Below are positions 36,154-43,805 of a DNA stretch of 64,000 nucleotides, in pieces (positions within the stretch are counted from its first letter, which is position 1; each line of letters opens with the position of its first letter). The stretch covers positions 2,108,001 to 2,172,000 of the forward strand of contig NZ_OY734020.1 of NCBI RefSeq assembly GCF_963455295.1, written 5' to 3'. A program made the position numbers and the translations under genes. The DNA is from Candidatus Thiodiazotropha sp. CDECU1. Lineage in GTDB: Bacteria > Pseudomonadota > Gammaproteobacteria > Chromatiales > Chromatiaceae. The notes below the pieces were generated by a model. The model was not told where the DNA came from, searched no databases, and saw nothing but the letters and a program-made list of their open reading frames with translations.

Positions 36154-37239
36154 ATGAAAAGAATCATAATCTGTGCCGATGGCACATGGAACATCCGGGA
36201 TCAGGTCGATAAAAAAACAGGACGCCGCCACCCAACCAATGTGACCAAAATTGCCCGTGCCATAAAACCAAAGTCCAGTGATGGTACTTCTCAGATAGTC
36301 TATTACCACGAAGGAGTGGGGACTAGTGGTCCGCTTGACAAATTCACCGGCGGGGCTTTTGGCAAAGGTATGGAAGAGAATATTCGTAACATGTACAGGT
36401 TTATCGTTTATAACTATGAGCCTGGCGATGAAATCTATCTGTTTGGTTTCAGTCGCGGTGCATTTACGGTAAGAAGCCTTGCCGGTTTTATGAATCTAAT
36501 CGGACTGATCGAAAAAGATGACGACTACTATGTGCCGGAAATGTATCTCTGTTATGAAAAGAGCAAGGGGCCCGGTTCATCGGAGTGGGAGAGTGCCTTT
36601 CACAATTGCAAAGGTACCCGTCCATGTCCGCCGATTAAGCTAATCGGCGTCTGGGACACAGTGGGTGCACTCGGCGCCCCTGGAGTCATTGGTCAGGTTT
36701 TCAACAAAAAGAAATATCAATATCACGATATCGATTTGAATCCAAATATCGAAAATGCCATGCATGCCATTGCAATCGATGAACGTCGCAAGCCTTTCAA
36801 ACCTTCATTTTGGCATCGACCAATGTCATGGCAGGGTGAGTTACAACAGGCCTGGTTTGCCGGTGTGCACAGCAATGTTGGCGGTAGTTACTCTCCCGAT
36901 GGCCTGGCCAACGAGGCGCTGCATTGGATGGTGGAAAAAGCCGAAGGATTAGGACTCGAATGTGACAAAGACTATCTGGACCACTTCTGGCCCTGCTTCA
37001 ACTCTGTACTAAATGACTCAATGACCATTGCCTATCGGGTTATGGGGCCATATGAGCGGCAGATTGGAAAACATACCAATGATGGTGAAGCGGTTCATCA
37101 ATCGGTGTTGGATCGTATGCAGCTGGCGAAGTGCAACTACAATCCACCAAATATCAAGGGCTTCCATGACCATCAGGAAGATATACCGGTGGTGAATACC
37201 AAGCGCATCGATCGGGGTGAACCCTGTCCTGATTTATAA
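36154..37239 (+). CDS. DUF2235 hydrolase, Tle1/phospholipase-like
   Basis: 361 residues, alpha/beta-hydrolase of the DUF2235 family that includes type VI secretion phospholipase effectors. Features: N-terminal CADGTWN, nucleophile Ser100 in LFGFSRGAFTVR, acid in LIGVWDTVGALG and a His in FAGVHSNVGGSY. No signal peptide. No VgrG, PAAR, chaperone or immunity gene is next to it, so a secreted-effector role is unsupported here; a housekeeping esterase or lipase is equally possible. Confidence 0.86.
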   Translation: MKRIIICADGTWNIRDQVDKKTGRRHPTNVTKIARAIKPKSSDGTSQIVYYHEGVGTSGPLDKFTGGAFGKGMEENIRNMYRFIVYNYEPGDEIYLFGFSRGAFTVRSLAGFMNLIGLIEKDDDYYVPEMYLCYEKSKGPGSSEWESAFHNCKGTRPCPPIKLIGVWDTVGALGAPGVIGQVFNKKKYQYHDIDLNPNIENAMHAIAIDERRKPFKPSFWHRPMSWQGELQQAWFAGVHSNVGGSYSPDGLANEALHWMVEKAEGLGLECDKDYLDHFWPCFNSVLNDSMTIAYRVMGPYERQIGKHTNDGEAVHQSVLDRMQLAKCNYNPPNIKGFHDHQEDIPVVNTKRIDRGEPCPDL

Positions 37240-37331
37240 TTGAATCAGATGAACGGGTGGAACTTTCACTGGCCATTCAAGTACAAAATAATCAGTTGAA
37301 CTAAGAATGGATCTCAGCAATACTCAAGACT

Positions 37332-37715
37332 ATGCGCCGGTTCCCTGAAAAACTGCTAGCTGTTCTGCTCTCTGTCGTGCTGGGTCTGATCCCGCTCCAG
37401 GGTGCGATGGCCGGTTTCACCTCATCTCTCGAGCAAAAGAGCGAGGTGCATCAACATCAGATGGGGAATCACCATGATGGCGGTCAGGTTATGACTACTG
37501 AGCATGGCGCCATGATGGATTGCGAGAATTGCAATGCCGATACCGGTTGCAGTGGCGGTAGCTGTTCATCCGGCCATTGCGTCTCTTGTCTGCTGGGGCT
37601 GTTGCCGGATTTCTCGTTTTCAACACTCCAAACCACTTTCACCGCCGTTATGCAAACGCATAGCGACCTGGTCAATCAAAGCATCTCATCACTCTTTCGC
37701 CCCCCCAGGGCCTGA
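37332..37715 (+). CDS. Small exported His/Cys-rich protein upstream of copA
   Basis: 127 residues. Signal peptide at residues ~1-27 (LLAVLLSVVLGLIPLQGAMA), then a His-rich part (HQHQMGNHHDGG) and a cysteine cluster (CENCNADTGCSGGSCSSGHC). Ends with a short hydrophobic segment. The metal-ligand content and the position 125 bases before copA resemble CopL/DUF2946-type copper-responsive proteins, but I cannot assign it firmly. Confidence 0.75.
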   Translation: MRRFPEKLLAVLLSVVLGLIPLQGAMAGFTSSLEQKSEVHQHQMGNHHDGGQVMTTEHGAMMDCENCNADTGCSGGSCSSGHCVSCLLGLLPDFSFSTLQTTFTAVMQTHSDLVNQSISSLFRPPRA

Positions 37716-37840
37716 TCTCTCCTGCAATCGATCGCTACTGACTTAGTGATCGCTTAACGATATTCCCGATTTGAAATATCTGTTGGTTACTGCCAGTGAT
37801 GCCGTTTCGGTGGACTGGCTTGCAGAGGAAGAGACAATCC

Positions 37841-39709
37841 ATGAGTGATTTTCATGATCCCATAAAAAGAGATGGTATCTGCCTGACACGGCGTCGATTT
37901 GTCACCGGACTGGCAATGGGCGGCGCCTACGCCGGACTCGGTTTCGGCGGCCGTTTGTTGGCGGCTGACATGAAGCAGCAGGGTCCACAAACCCTGCGTG
38001 GTACCGATTTCAGTTTGACTCTCGGCGAACAGGCGGTGAATTTCACTGGCGCGACCAGGATGGCCACCACGGTAAACAACTCGCTGCCGGCCCCCATATT
38101 GCGCTGGCGTGAGGGCGACAATGTGACACTCCGAGTCACCAACCTGTTGCCTGAAACCAGTTCCATCCATTGGCACGGCATTATCCTGCCGAGCGCAATG
38201 GATGGCGTGCCTGGTATCTCTGATGGCTTCTCCGGGATCAAGCCCGGTGAGACATTCACCTATCAATTCCAGGTGGTGCAGAGCGGGACCTATTGGTATC
38301 ACAGTCACTCGGGATTCCAGGAACAGACAGGGCTGTATGGCCCCATCGTCATCGATCCCAGGGAACCCGACCCTGTCGCTTATGACCGCGACTATGTGGT
38401 CATGCTCTCCGACTGGACCGACGAGGATCCGAATGACGTCTATGCCAAGCTGAAGAAGCTCAGCCACTACTACAACATCAGCGAGCGTACCCATGGCGAC
38501 CTGATGAAGGATCTGAAAGAGAAGGGGCTGGCCGCCACCTGGAACGAACGCAAGATGTGGAACCATATGCGCATGAGCCAGCGCGACCTCTCGGATGTGA
38601 CCGGCTACACCTACACCTTTTTGGCCAATGGCCAAACCCCATCCGACGGTTGGACAGGGCTCTTCAAGCGAGGCGAGAAGATCAGGCTGCGCTTTATCAA
38701 CGGTTCCGCCATGACCTTTTTCGATGTCCGCATTCCCGGGCTCAAGATGACAGTTGTGGCGGCGGATGGGCAGAATGTGGAGCCGGTCTCGGTGGACGAG
38801 TTTCGCCTGGGAGTGGCGGAGACCTATGACGTCATCGTCGAGCCCAAGGATGACAGGGCCTACACCATTTTTGCCCAGGATATCGCTCGTTCGGGGTATG
38901 CACGGGGGACATTGACACCCGATCCGAGCTTGACTGCAGCAATACCGGAGCCGGACCCTGTGCCCAGTCTGAGTCACGGCGATATGGGCATGAATATGAT
39001 GGATCACGCGGGGCACGACATGTCCGCCATGGATCACAGTCAGCATCAGATGCCTGATGGGCAAGCGATGCCGGGAATGGATCACAGCCAGCATCAGATG
39101 TCCGCGGATCAAACGATGCCGGGCATGGATCATAGCCAGCATCAGATGCCGGACCACCAAATCAAACCCAACCCGTCAGATTTTACTGCCGGTCCCGTGC
39201 AACACGCCAAGACCGAATACGGACCACATGTGGACATGCGGGCCGATGCGCCCCAATACCGCCTGGACGATCCCGGTGTCGGTCTGCGCAACAACGGCCG
39301 TCGTGTTTTGACCTATGCGGACCTGAAGAATCTGCGCACCACCCATGACCACCGGGAACCGGACCGGGAGATCGAACTCCATCTCACCGGCAACATGGGG
39401 CGCTACATGTGGTCGATCAACGGGGTCAAACGCAGCGATGCCGAACCCCTGCGATGGAAAATGGGCGAGCGCCTGCGCATCACCTTCGTCAACGACACGA
39501 TGATGAACCACCCGATGCATCTGCATGGAATGTGGAGCGACCTGGAGACCGGTGACAACAACTATATCCCGCGCAAACACACCGTCATCGTACAACCCGG
39601 ATCCCGCATCAGCTACCGGGTCAGTGTGGATGCGGAAGGGGGCTGGGCCTACCACTGTCATCTGCTTTACCACATGCTGGGTATGTTCCGTACTGTCATC
39701 GTCAGTTGA
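37841..39709 (+). CDS. copA: Copper-resistance multicopper oxidase CopA
   Basis: 622 residues from the ATG at 37841, which has GAGGAAGAG upstream. Twin-arginine signal near residue 14 (LTRRRFVTGLAMGG), so exported folded with copper. Copper-site motifs: IHWHGIIL, YWYHSHSG, NHPMHLHGMW and AYHCHLLYHMLGMF, a full set for T1 and trinuclear sites. Near residues 390-450 is a Met/His-rich repeat region. It oxidises or binds periplasmic copper. First gene of a copper operon with copB and a cytochrome c. Confidence 0.96.
   Translation: MSDFHDPIKRDGICLTRRRFVTGLAMGGAYAGLGFGGRLLAADMKQQGPQTLRGTDFSLTLGEQAVNFTGATRMATTVNNSLPAPILRWREGDNVTLRVTNLLPETSSIHWHGIILPSAMDGVPGISDGFSGIKPGETFTYQFQVVQSGTYWYHSHSGFQEQTGLYGPIVIDPREPDPVAYDRDYVVMLSDWTDEDPNDVYAKLKKLSHYYNISERTHGDLMKDLKEKGLAATWNERKMWNHMRMSQRDLSDVTGYTYTFLANGQTPSDGWTGLFKRGEKIRLRFINGSAMTFFDVRIPGLKMTVVAADGQNVEPVSVDEFRLGVAETYDVIVEPKDDRAYTIFAQDIARSGYARGTLTPDPSLTAAIPEPDPVPSLSHGDMGMNMMDHAGHDMSAMDHSQHQMPDGQAMPGMDHSQHQMSADQTMPGMDHSQHQMPDHQIKPNPSDFTAGPVQHAKTEYGPHVDMRADAPQYRLDDPGVGLRNNGRRVLTYADLKNLRTTHDHREPDREIELHLTGNMGRYMWSINGVKRSDAEPLRWKMGERLRITFVNDTMMNHPMHLHGMWSDLETGDNNYIPRKHTVIVQPGSRISYRVSVDAEGGWAYHCHLLYHMLGMFRTVIVS
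38985..39160 (+). repeat. Met/His-rich repeats within copA
   Basis: Tandem 14-15-residue units of the type MPGMDHSQHQMPDxQ occur about three times, preceded by MDHAGHDMSAMDHSQHQ. The DNA copies around 39025, 39073 and 39121 are nearly identical, which would favour unequal recombination and length variation. Such segments bind Cu(I) in CopA-type oxidases. Confidence 0.85.
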
Positions 39710-39714
39710 GGGGT

Positions 39715-40422
39715 ATGAAAATGGGTATTAAACAAATAACTGCGTTGATGGCGATCGGATTTAGCACCACGCTCTACGCCGGCGGCGCGGACGATCCGCT
39801 GCTGTATAAGGTGATGATCGACAAACTGGAGATCAGGTACACGGATGGTCCAGACCCGTTGGTCCTGGATGCCGATGCCTGGATCGGCAGAGACCTCAAC
39901 AAGTTCTGGTTCAAGACCGAAGTGGAGCGAGTGGATGGGGAGACAGAAGAGGCGGAGGTACAGTTCCTCTACAGTCGTGCTGTCGCCCCCTTTTGGGACT
40001 TCCAGATCGGCTGGCGCCGTGACATCAAACCGGAGCCGGAGCGGGATTTCCTGGCACTCGCTCTCAAAGGTTTGGCGCCCTATCTTTTTGAAGTGGATGC
40101 CAGCCTCTTCTTTGGTGAATCGGGCCAGGTGAGCGCCCGGCTCGATGCGGAGTATGAATACATGTTCTCCCAAAGGGTATTCCTCTCACCCGAAATCGAG
40201 ATGAACCTCTACAGTAAGGATGATGAGGAGGTCGGCATCGGTTCCGGCCTCTCCGACATCTCGCTGGGGCTGCGGCTTCACTACGCGGTGTGGAAGGAGT
40301 TCGCACCCTACATCGGAATCAACTGGACAAAGCAGTTCGGTCAAACCGCCGATTTCACCAAGGAGGAGGGTGAAGATACCAGTGACACGCAAGTGGTTGC
40401 CGGGATCAGGGCCTGGTTTTGA
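39715..40422 (+). CDS. copB: Copper-resistance outer-membrane protein CopB
   Basis: 235 residues from the ATG at 39715 (GAGGGG upstream; the frame also opens at a TTG at 39706). Signal peptide KQITALMAIGFSTTLYAGG. The mature part matches CopB: LLYKVMIDKLEIRYTDG, EAEVQFLYSRAVAPFWDFQI, GWRRDIKPEPERDF, YAVWKEFAPYIGINW. The family forms an outer-membrane barrel associated with copper tolerance. It lacks the long Met-rich N-terminal part of some CopB. Six bases after copA. Confidence 0.94.
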   Translation: MKMGIKQITALMAIGFSTTLYAGGADDPLLYKVMIDKLEIRYTDGPDPLVLDADAWIGRDLNKFWFKTEVERVDGETEEAEVQFLYSRAVAPFWDFQIGWRRDIKPEPERDFLALALKGLAPYLFEVDASLFFGESGQVSARLDAEYEYMFSQRVFLSPEIEMNLYSKDDEEVGIGSGLSDISLGLRLHYAVWKEFAPYIGINWTKQFGQTADFTKEEGEDTSDTQVVAGIRAWF

Positions 40423-40453
40423 CATATCCAACAACTTTCCCAGGTATCAGCGC

Positions 40454-40960
40454 ATGAAGAGACGACTATTGATTCTAATACTACTGCCCGGCTTGCTTGG
40501 ATTGGTCGCTTGCAGCAATCAACAGGATGCAGCGGCCAATATAGACCGACCAGGCCCGGCGGCGACAAAACCCCTGCCAACAGAGCGCTGGTACAGCCAG
40601 ACACAGGTTGCCAGGGGCAACAAACTCTACCAGGTGCACTGCGCTGAATGTCATAAACCCGATGCATCAGGCACACAGGAGTGGAAGCGGCTGGATGCCA
40701 ACGGAAAGTTGCCTCCGCCACCCCTCAACGGTACCGCCCACACCTGGCATCACCCCCTGTCCGTACTGCGCCGAACGGTCAGGCTGGGAGGCATACCGCT
40801 GGGCGGAAGCATGCCGGGATTCGGCGACAAACTGAATGCGACACAGATCGACGACATTCTGGCCTGGGTACAAACCCATTGGACTGATGAGGTCTATCGC
40901 ATCTGGTATGAGCGCAATACCCAGGCCAACAGGCCACTGCAGCCGATCAAAAAGGGCTGA
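40454..40960 (+). CDS. Class I cytochrome c lipoprotein
   Basis: 168 residues from the ATG at 40454; the longer frame from 40220 runs inside copB. Lipobox LPGLLGLVACSN anchors it to a membrane facing the periplasm. One haem site CAECH near residue 61 and a later axial Met in GGSMPGFGDKL. DILAWVQTHW is the usual C-terminal helix of small cytochromes c. It follows copAB by 31 bases and probably passes electrons from a periplasmic reductase or oxidase in the copper operon. Confidence 0.9.
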   Translation: MKRRLLILILLPGLLGLVACSNQQDAAANIDRPGPAATKPLPTERWYSQTQVARGNKLYQVHCAECHKPDASGTQEWKRLDANGKLPPPPLNGTAHTWHHPLSVLRRTVRLGGIPLGGSMPGFGDKLNATQIDDILAWVQTHWTDEVYRIWYERNTQANRPLQPIKKG

Positions 40961-40989
40961 AGTAATCAGACAAACCTACGGAGTCGAGA

Positions 40990-41478
40990 ATGACTAAGAA
41001 ACAGACCAAGAAATCGAACAAATCACTCACCCTGGCGACTTTTCTGCTGGTGATCTCAACCCTGGTTATCGGCACCCTGTTGCTCAATCAAAAGACGGTC
41101 GAGGCAGCCGACGTGGTGGTCTACAAGAGCCCTACCTGTGGCTGTTGTTCTAAATGGGTGGATCATATGCGGGACAACGGGTTTTCCGTGGAGGTCCACG
41201 ACCGGCGCAATATGAATCCCATCAAGGCCGAAATGGGGATTCCCCGCCATCTGCAATCCTGTCATACCGCCATGGTCGGCGGCTATGTCATAGAGGGGCA
41301 TGTGCCGGCGAGTGAGATTGTGCGCATGTTGCGGCAAAAACCTTCCATAAAGGGCCTTGCCGTGCCCGGAATGCCCATGGGATCACCTGGCATGGAAGGC
41401 CCAAGGAGCGATCCCTATGACGTCCTCTCAATTCAGCATGACGGTAAAACCCGTGTATTTGCCAGTAAGAATCAATAG
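40990..41478 (+). CDS. DUF411 metal-binding protein
   Basis: 162 residues. N-terminal membrane segment (residues ~15-32) acts as a signal or anchor. The DUF411 domain has the copper-binding motif YKSPTCGCCSKWVDHM, a thioredoxin-like CxCC pattern, and CHTAMVGGYVIEGHVP. Such proteins are encoded in copper and heavy-metal resistance clusters. 29 bases after the cytochrome c gene, 6 bases before the next. Confidence 0.92.
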   Translation: MTKKQTKKSNKSLTLATFLLVISTLVIGTLLLNQKTVEAADVVVYKSPTCGCCSKWVDHMRDNGFSVEVHDRRNMNPIKAEMGIPRHLQSCHTAMVGGYVIEGHVPASEIVRMLRQKPSIKGLAVPGMPMGSPGMEGPRSDPYDVLSIQHDGKTRVFASKNQ

Positions 41479-41484
41479 GAGTCG

Positions 41485-41919
41485 ATGGTGATGATCAGGC
41501 GAGCGATTTTAGTCGGTGTCCTGGCGCTCCTGCTGATAACCGCTGTCGCAGAGGCGCACTCTCCACCACAACATGCCAAGGTCTATTTCATCGATCTGCA
41601 GCAGGGTGACGTGGTGAAGAGCCCGTTCAAGGTGAAGTTCGGCATTCAGGGCTTCGGCATCACCCCTGCCGGGACTAAAGGCAAGCGGCGACACACCGCC
41701 GGTCATCACCATCTACTCGTGGATGTGGAACAGTTACCCGACCTGGATGCCCCCATACCCAGCGACGAAAACCATATCCATTTCGATCAGGGCGAGACGG
41801 AGACCGTGTTGGAACTCCCACCCGGCAGGCATACCCTGCAGTTGTTGCTGGGTGATGAGGAACATGAACCACAGGATCCAGCGCTGTTTTCTGAGAAGAT
41901 CACAATCACGGTTGAATGA
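41485..41919 (+). CDS. DUF4399 exported protein
   Basis: 144 residues. Signal peptide (RRAILVGVLALLLITAVAEA), then a domain with VYFIDLQQGDVVKSPFKVKF, AGHHHLLVD and HTLQLLLGDEEHEP, typical of DUF4399. The His cluster suggests metal binding. The ATG at 41494 (MIRRAIL) is an alternative start. Part of the copper island; exact role unknown. Confidence 0.85.
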   Translation: MVMIRRAILVGVLALLLITAVAEAHSPPQHAKVYFIDLQQGDVVKSPFKVKFGIQGFGITPAGTKGKRRHTAGHHHLLVDVEQLPDLDAPIPSDENHIHFDQGETETVLELPPGRHTLQLLLGDEEHEPQDPALFSEKITITVE

Positions 41920-41942
41920 TACAAACCTCAGCGAGGTGAAGC

Positions 41943-42299
41943 ATGGTGCCTATAACACGATCCATGAAACTCATAGGTCCCTGGGAAGTCAGGCGCAGGA
42001 TCAAACTGCCGGCACTGGTTCATGCCGCCGACGCGATGGCCGTGGAACGCGTCGTCGGTGATTTGAATGGGGTGCTGAAGGTAGCAACGAATCTGGATAA
42101 ACATCAGGTCATAGTATGTTACGATGCCAGCCAAGCGGCTTATCAGACAATCATCGAAGCTATGGTAAGCATCGGCTTTCCGCCTTTGGATAATTGGTGG
42201 TGTCGTGTCAAGAGTAACTGGTATCAATATTCCGATGCCAATACTAAAGAGAATGCCAAAACACCTCCAGCAGCCTGTTGTAATAAGCCACCTAAATAG
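41943..42299 (+). CDS. HMA-like small protein without the CxxC motif
   Basis: 118 residues. Residues ~20-80 have the beta-alpha-beta pattern of heavy-metal-associated domains (VERVVGDLNGVLKVATNLDK, IVCYDASQAAYQTIIEAMVS, IGFPPLDNW), but the metal-binding CxxC is absent. A CC pair near the C-terminus (PPAACCNKP) could bind metal instead. GAGGTGAAG lies before the ATG. Possibly a helper for copper or arsenite handling. Confidence 0.7.
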   Translation: MVPITRSMKLIGPWEVRRRIKLPALVHAADAMAVERVVGDLNGVLKVATNLDKHQVIVCYDASQAAYQTIIEAMVSIGFPPLDNWWCRVKSNWYQYSDANTKENAKTPPAACCNKPPK

Positions 42300-42368
42300 T
42301 GAGATGTGACGAGCATCTGTGGATAAACATGTCACGATATCGATGAAATTTTCAGAAGGAGAACCGAG

Positions 42369-43442
42369 TTGAGTACTCAGTGCGAAGTCACGGGCAGGCG
42401 TGCCGCCGGTGCTTCCATGGGATTCTTCGAACGTTATCTGACCCTCTGGGTGGCGCTGTGCATCGTTGCGGGAATCGCGCTAGGGCATCTGATGCCGGGC
42501 GTGTTTCAGACAGTGGGGCGACTCGAGATCGCCCAGGTCAACCTGCCGGTGGCGGTGCTGATCTGGTTGATGATCATCCCCATGCTGCTCAAGGTCGATT
42601 TCGGCGCGCTGCACCAGGTCGCCGCCCACTGGCGGGGTATCGGTGTCACCCTGTTCATCAACTGGGCGGTCAAGCCCTTTTCAATGGCATTGCTGGGCTG
42701 GCTGTTTATTCGTGGTGTCTTCGCACCCTATCTGCCAAGCGAACAGCTCGATGCCTATATCGCCGGCCTGATCCTGTTGGCTGCGGCCCCGTGCACGGCG
42801 ATGGTCTTCGTCTGGAGCCGGCTCTCCAACGGTGACGCCAACTTCACCCTGACCCAGGTAGCCCTCAACGACACCATCATGGTCTTCGCCTTTGCGCCCA
42901 TTGTCGGCCTGCTGCTGGGGCTCTCCGCCATCAGTGTGCCCTGGGAGACCCTGTTTCTTTCGGTGGTGCTCTATATCGTGCTGCCGGTGATCTTTGCCCA
43001 GGTATGGCGGCGCTATCTGCTCATCCATGGCGGCAAACAGGCGCTGGAGGCGATGCTGGCCCGGCTCCATCCCGTCTCCCTGTCGGCATTGCTGGCCACC
43101 CTGGTGCTCCTGTTCGGTTTTCAAGGTGAGCAGATTCTGGATCAACCCCTGGTGATCGGGATGCTCGCAATACCGATCCTGATCCAGGTCTATTTCAACT
43201 CAGGCTTGGCCTATCTGCTTAACCGCCAGTTCGGGGTGGCCCATTGCGTGGCTGCTCCTTCGGCTCTGATCGGTGCGAGCAATTTCTTCGAACTGGCGGT
43301 GGCCGCGGCGATCGCGCTGTTCGGTTTCGATTCAGGGGCGGCGCTCGCCACCGTGGTCGGGGTGCTGGTCGAGGTACCGGTGATGCTCTCCGTGGTGAAG
43401 ATCGTCAACAACACTCGAGGGTGGTATGAACGTGAATCCTGA
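42369..43442 (+). CDS. arsB: Arsenical-resistance permease ACR3
   Basis: 357 residues, about ten membrane helices, member of the ACR3 family that exports arsenite. Recognisable segments: LTLWVALCIVAGIALGHLMP, PMLLKVDFGAL, LAAAPCTAMVFVWSRLSNGD and ALIGASNFFELAVAAAIALF. The Cys in AAPCTAMVF is conserved and needed for arsenite transport in the family. No arsR or arsC is adjacent. The end overlaps a small zinc-ribbon-like gene by 17 bases. Confidence 0.94.
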   Translation: MSTQCEVTGRRAAGASMGFFERYLTLWVALCIVAGIALGHLMPGVFQTVGRLEIAQVNLPVAVLIWLMIIPMLLKVDFGALHQVAAHWRGIGVTLFINWAVKPFSMALLGWLFIRGVFAPYLPSEQLDAYIAGLILLAAAPCTAMVFVWSRLSNGDANFTLTQVALNDTIMVFAFAPIVGLLLGLSAISVPWETLFLSVVLYIVLPVIFAQVWRRYLLIHGGKQALEAMLARLHPVSLSALLATLVLLFGFQGEQILDQPLVIGMLAIPILIQVYFNSGLAYLLNRQFGVAHCVAAPSALIGASNFFELAVAAAIALFGFDSGAALATVVGVLVEVPVMLSVVKIVNNTRGWYERES

Positions 43443-43596
43443 TTCGACCATTAGTTGTCCTGAATGTGGTTTCTCCAGGAAGGAGACCATGCCGACGGAT
43501 AGATGCATCTGGTGTTGGGAGTGCCTCAGTTTGGTGCGCAAACTGCACTCAACATGTGCGCTAAGATCATCCCCAATTCCAGGTCCTCTTCCATAA
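43426..43596 (+). CDS. Small CxxC protein, GDCCVxC-like, C-terminal half altered
   Basis: 56 codons overlapping arsB. The N-terminal part, CPECGFSRKETMPTDRC, closely follows the GDCCVxC family pattern (CPxCG..ETMPTD.C), as does the following WECxxLVR. The diagnostic second half (GDCCVFCSYG..PCPP) is replaced by an unrelated tail, so the gene may be degenerate or a divergent variant. It sits where such genes often follow metal-resistance genes. Confidence 0.55.
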   Translation: MNVNPDSTISCPECGFSRKETMPTDRCIWCWECLSLVRKLHSTCALRSSPIPGPLP

Positions 43597-43625
43597 GCTG
43601 CAGAAAAATAACAATTTATATTTTT

Positions 43626-43641
43626 TGGCATAAGCATTGCT
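43626..43641 (+). promoter_or_regulatory. Sigma-54 promoter of nirB
   Basis: TGGCAT-AAGCA-TTGCT gives the -24 GG and -12 GC at the strict 10-base interval of sigma-54 promoters, with 14 of 16 consensus features present. Transcription would start near 43652, about 150 bases before nirB, leaving room for the attenuator at 43734. Nitrogen control through NtrC is expected for nitrite assimilation. Confidence 0.75.
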
Positions 43642-43733
43642 CTAGCATTGATAACTGATTAGAGAGCTGTGGTAATGGCGCTGCAGCTTCCATTTTTAAC
43701 AAACAAGCTAACTCAGCGTTAGCATGGGTAACG

Positions 43734-43784
43734 AAGCCCTAAGCGTCTCAGACCAATTTGGTTTGAGCGCTTAGGGCTTTTTTT
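43734..43784 (+). terminator. Attenuator hairpin in the nirB leader
   Basis: A long stem pairs AGCCCTAAGCG (43735-43745) with CGCTTAGGGCT (43768-43778), continues inward through CTCAGACCA with TGGTTTGAG, and ends in seven T (43778-43784). This is a strong intrinsic terminator placed 22 bases before the nirB ATG, so it must be bypassed for expression. A NIT-ANTAR protein of the NasR type is encoded at 51358. A smaller hairpin (GCTAAC/GTTAGC, 43708-43724) precedes it and could be part of the ANTAR target. Confidence 0.88.
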
Positions 43785-43805
43785 ATGGTTTGAGGAATTG
43801 AGCAG

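Noticed and set aside
37787-39160. 457-codon open frame on the minus strand
   Set aside because: It lies antisense to copA and is His-rich only because copA has Met/His-rich repeats and strong codon bias; no family motif or ribosome site.
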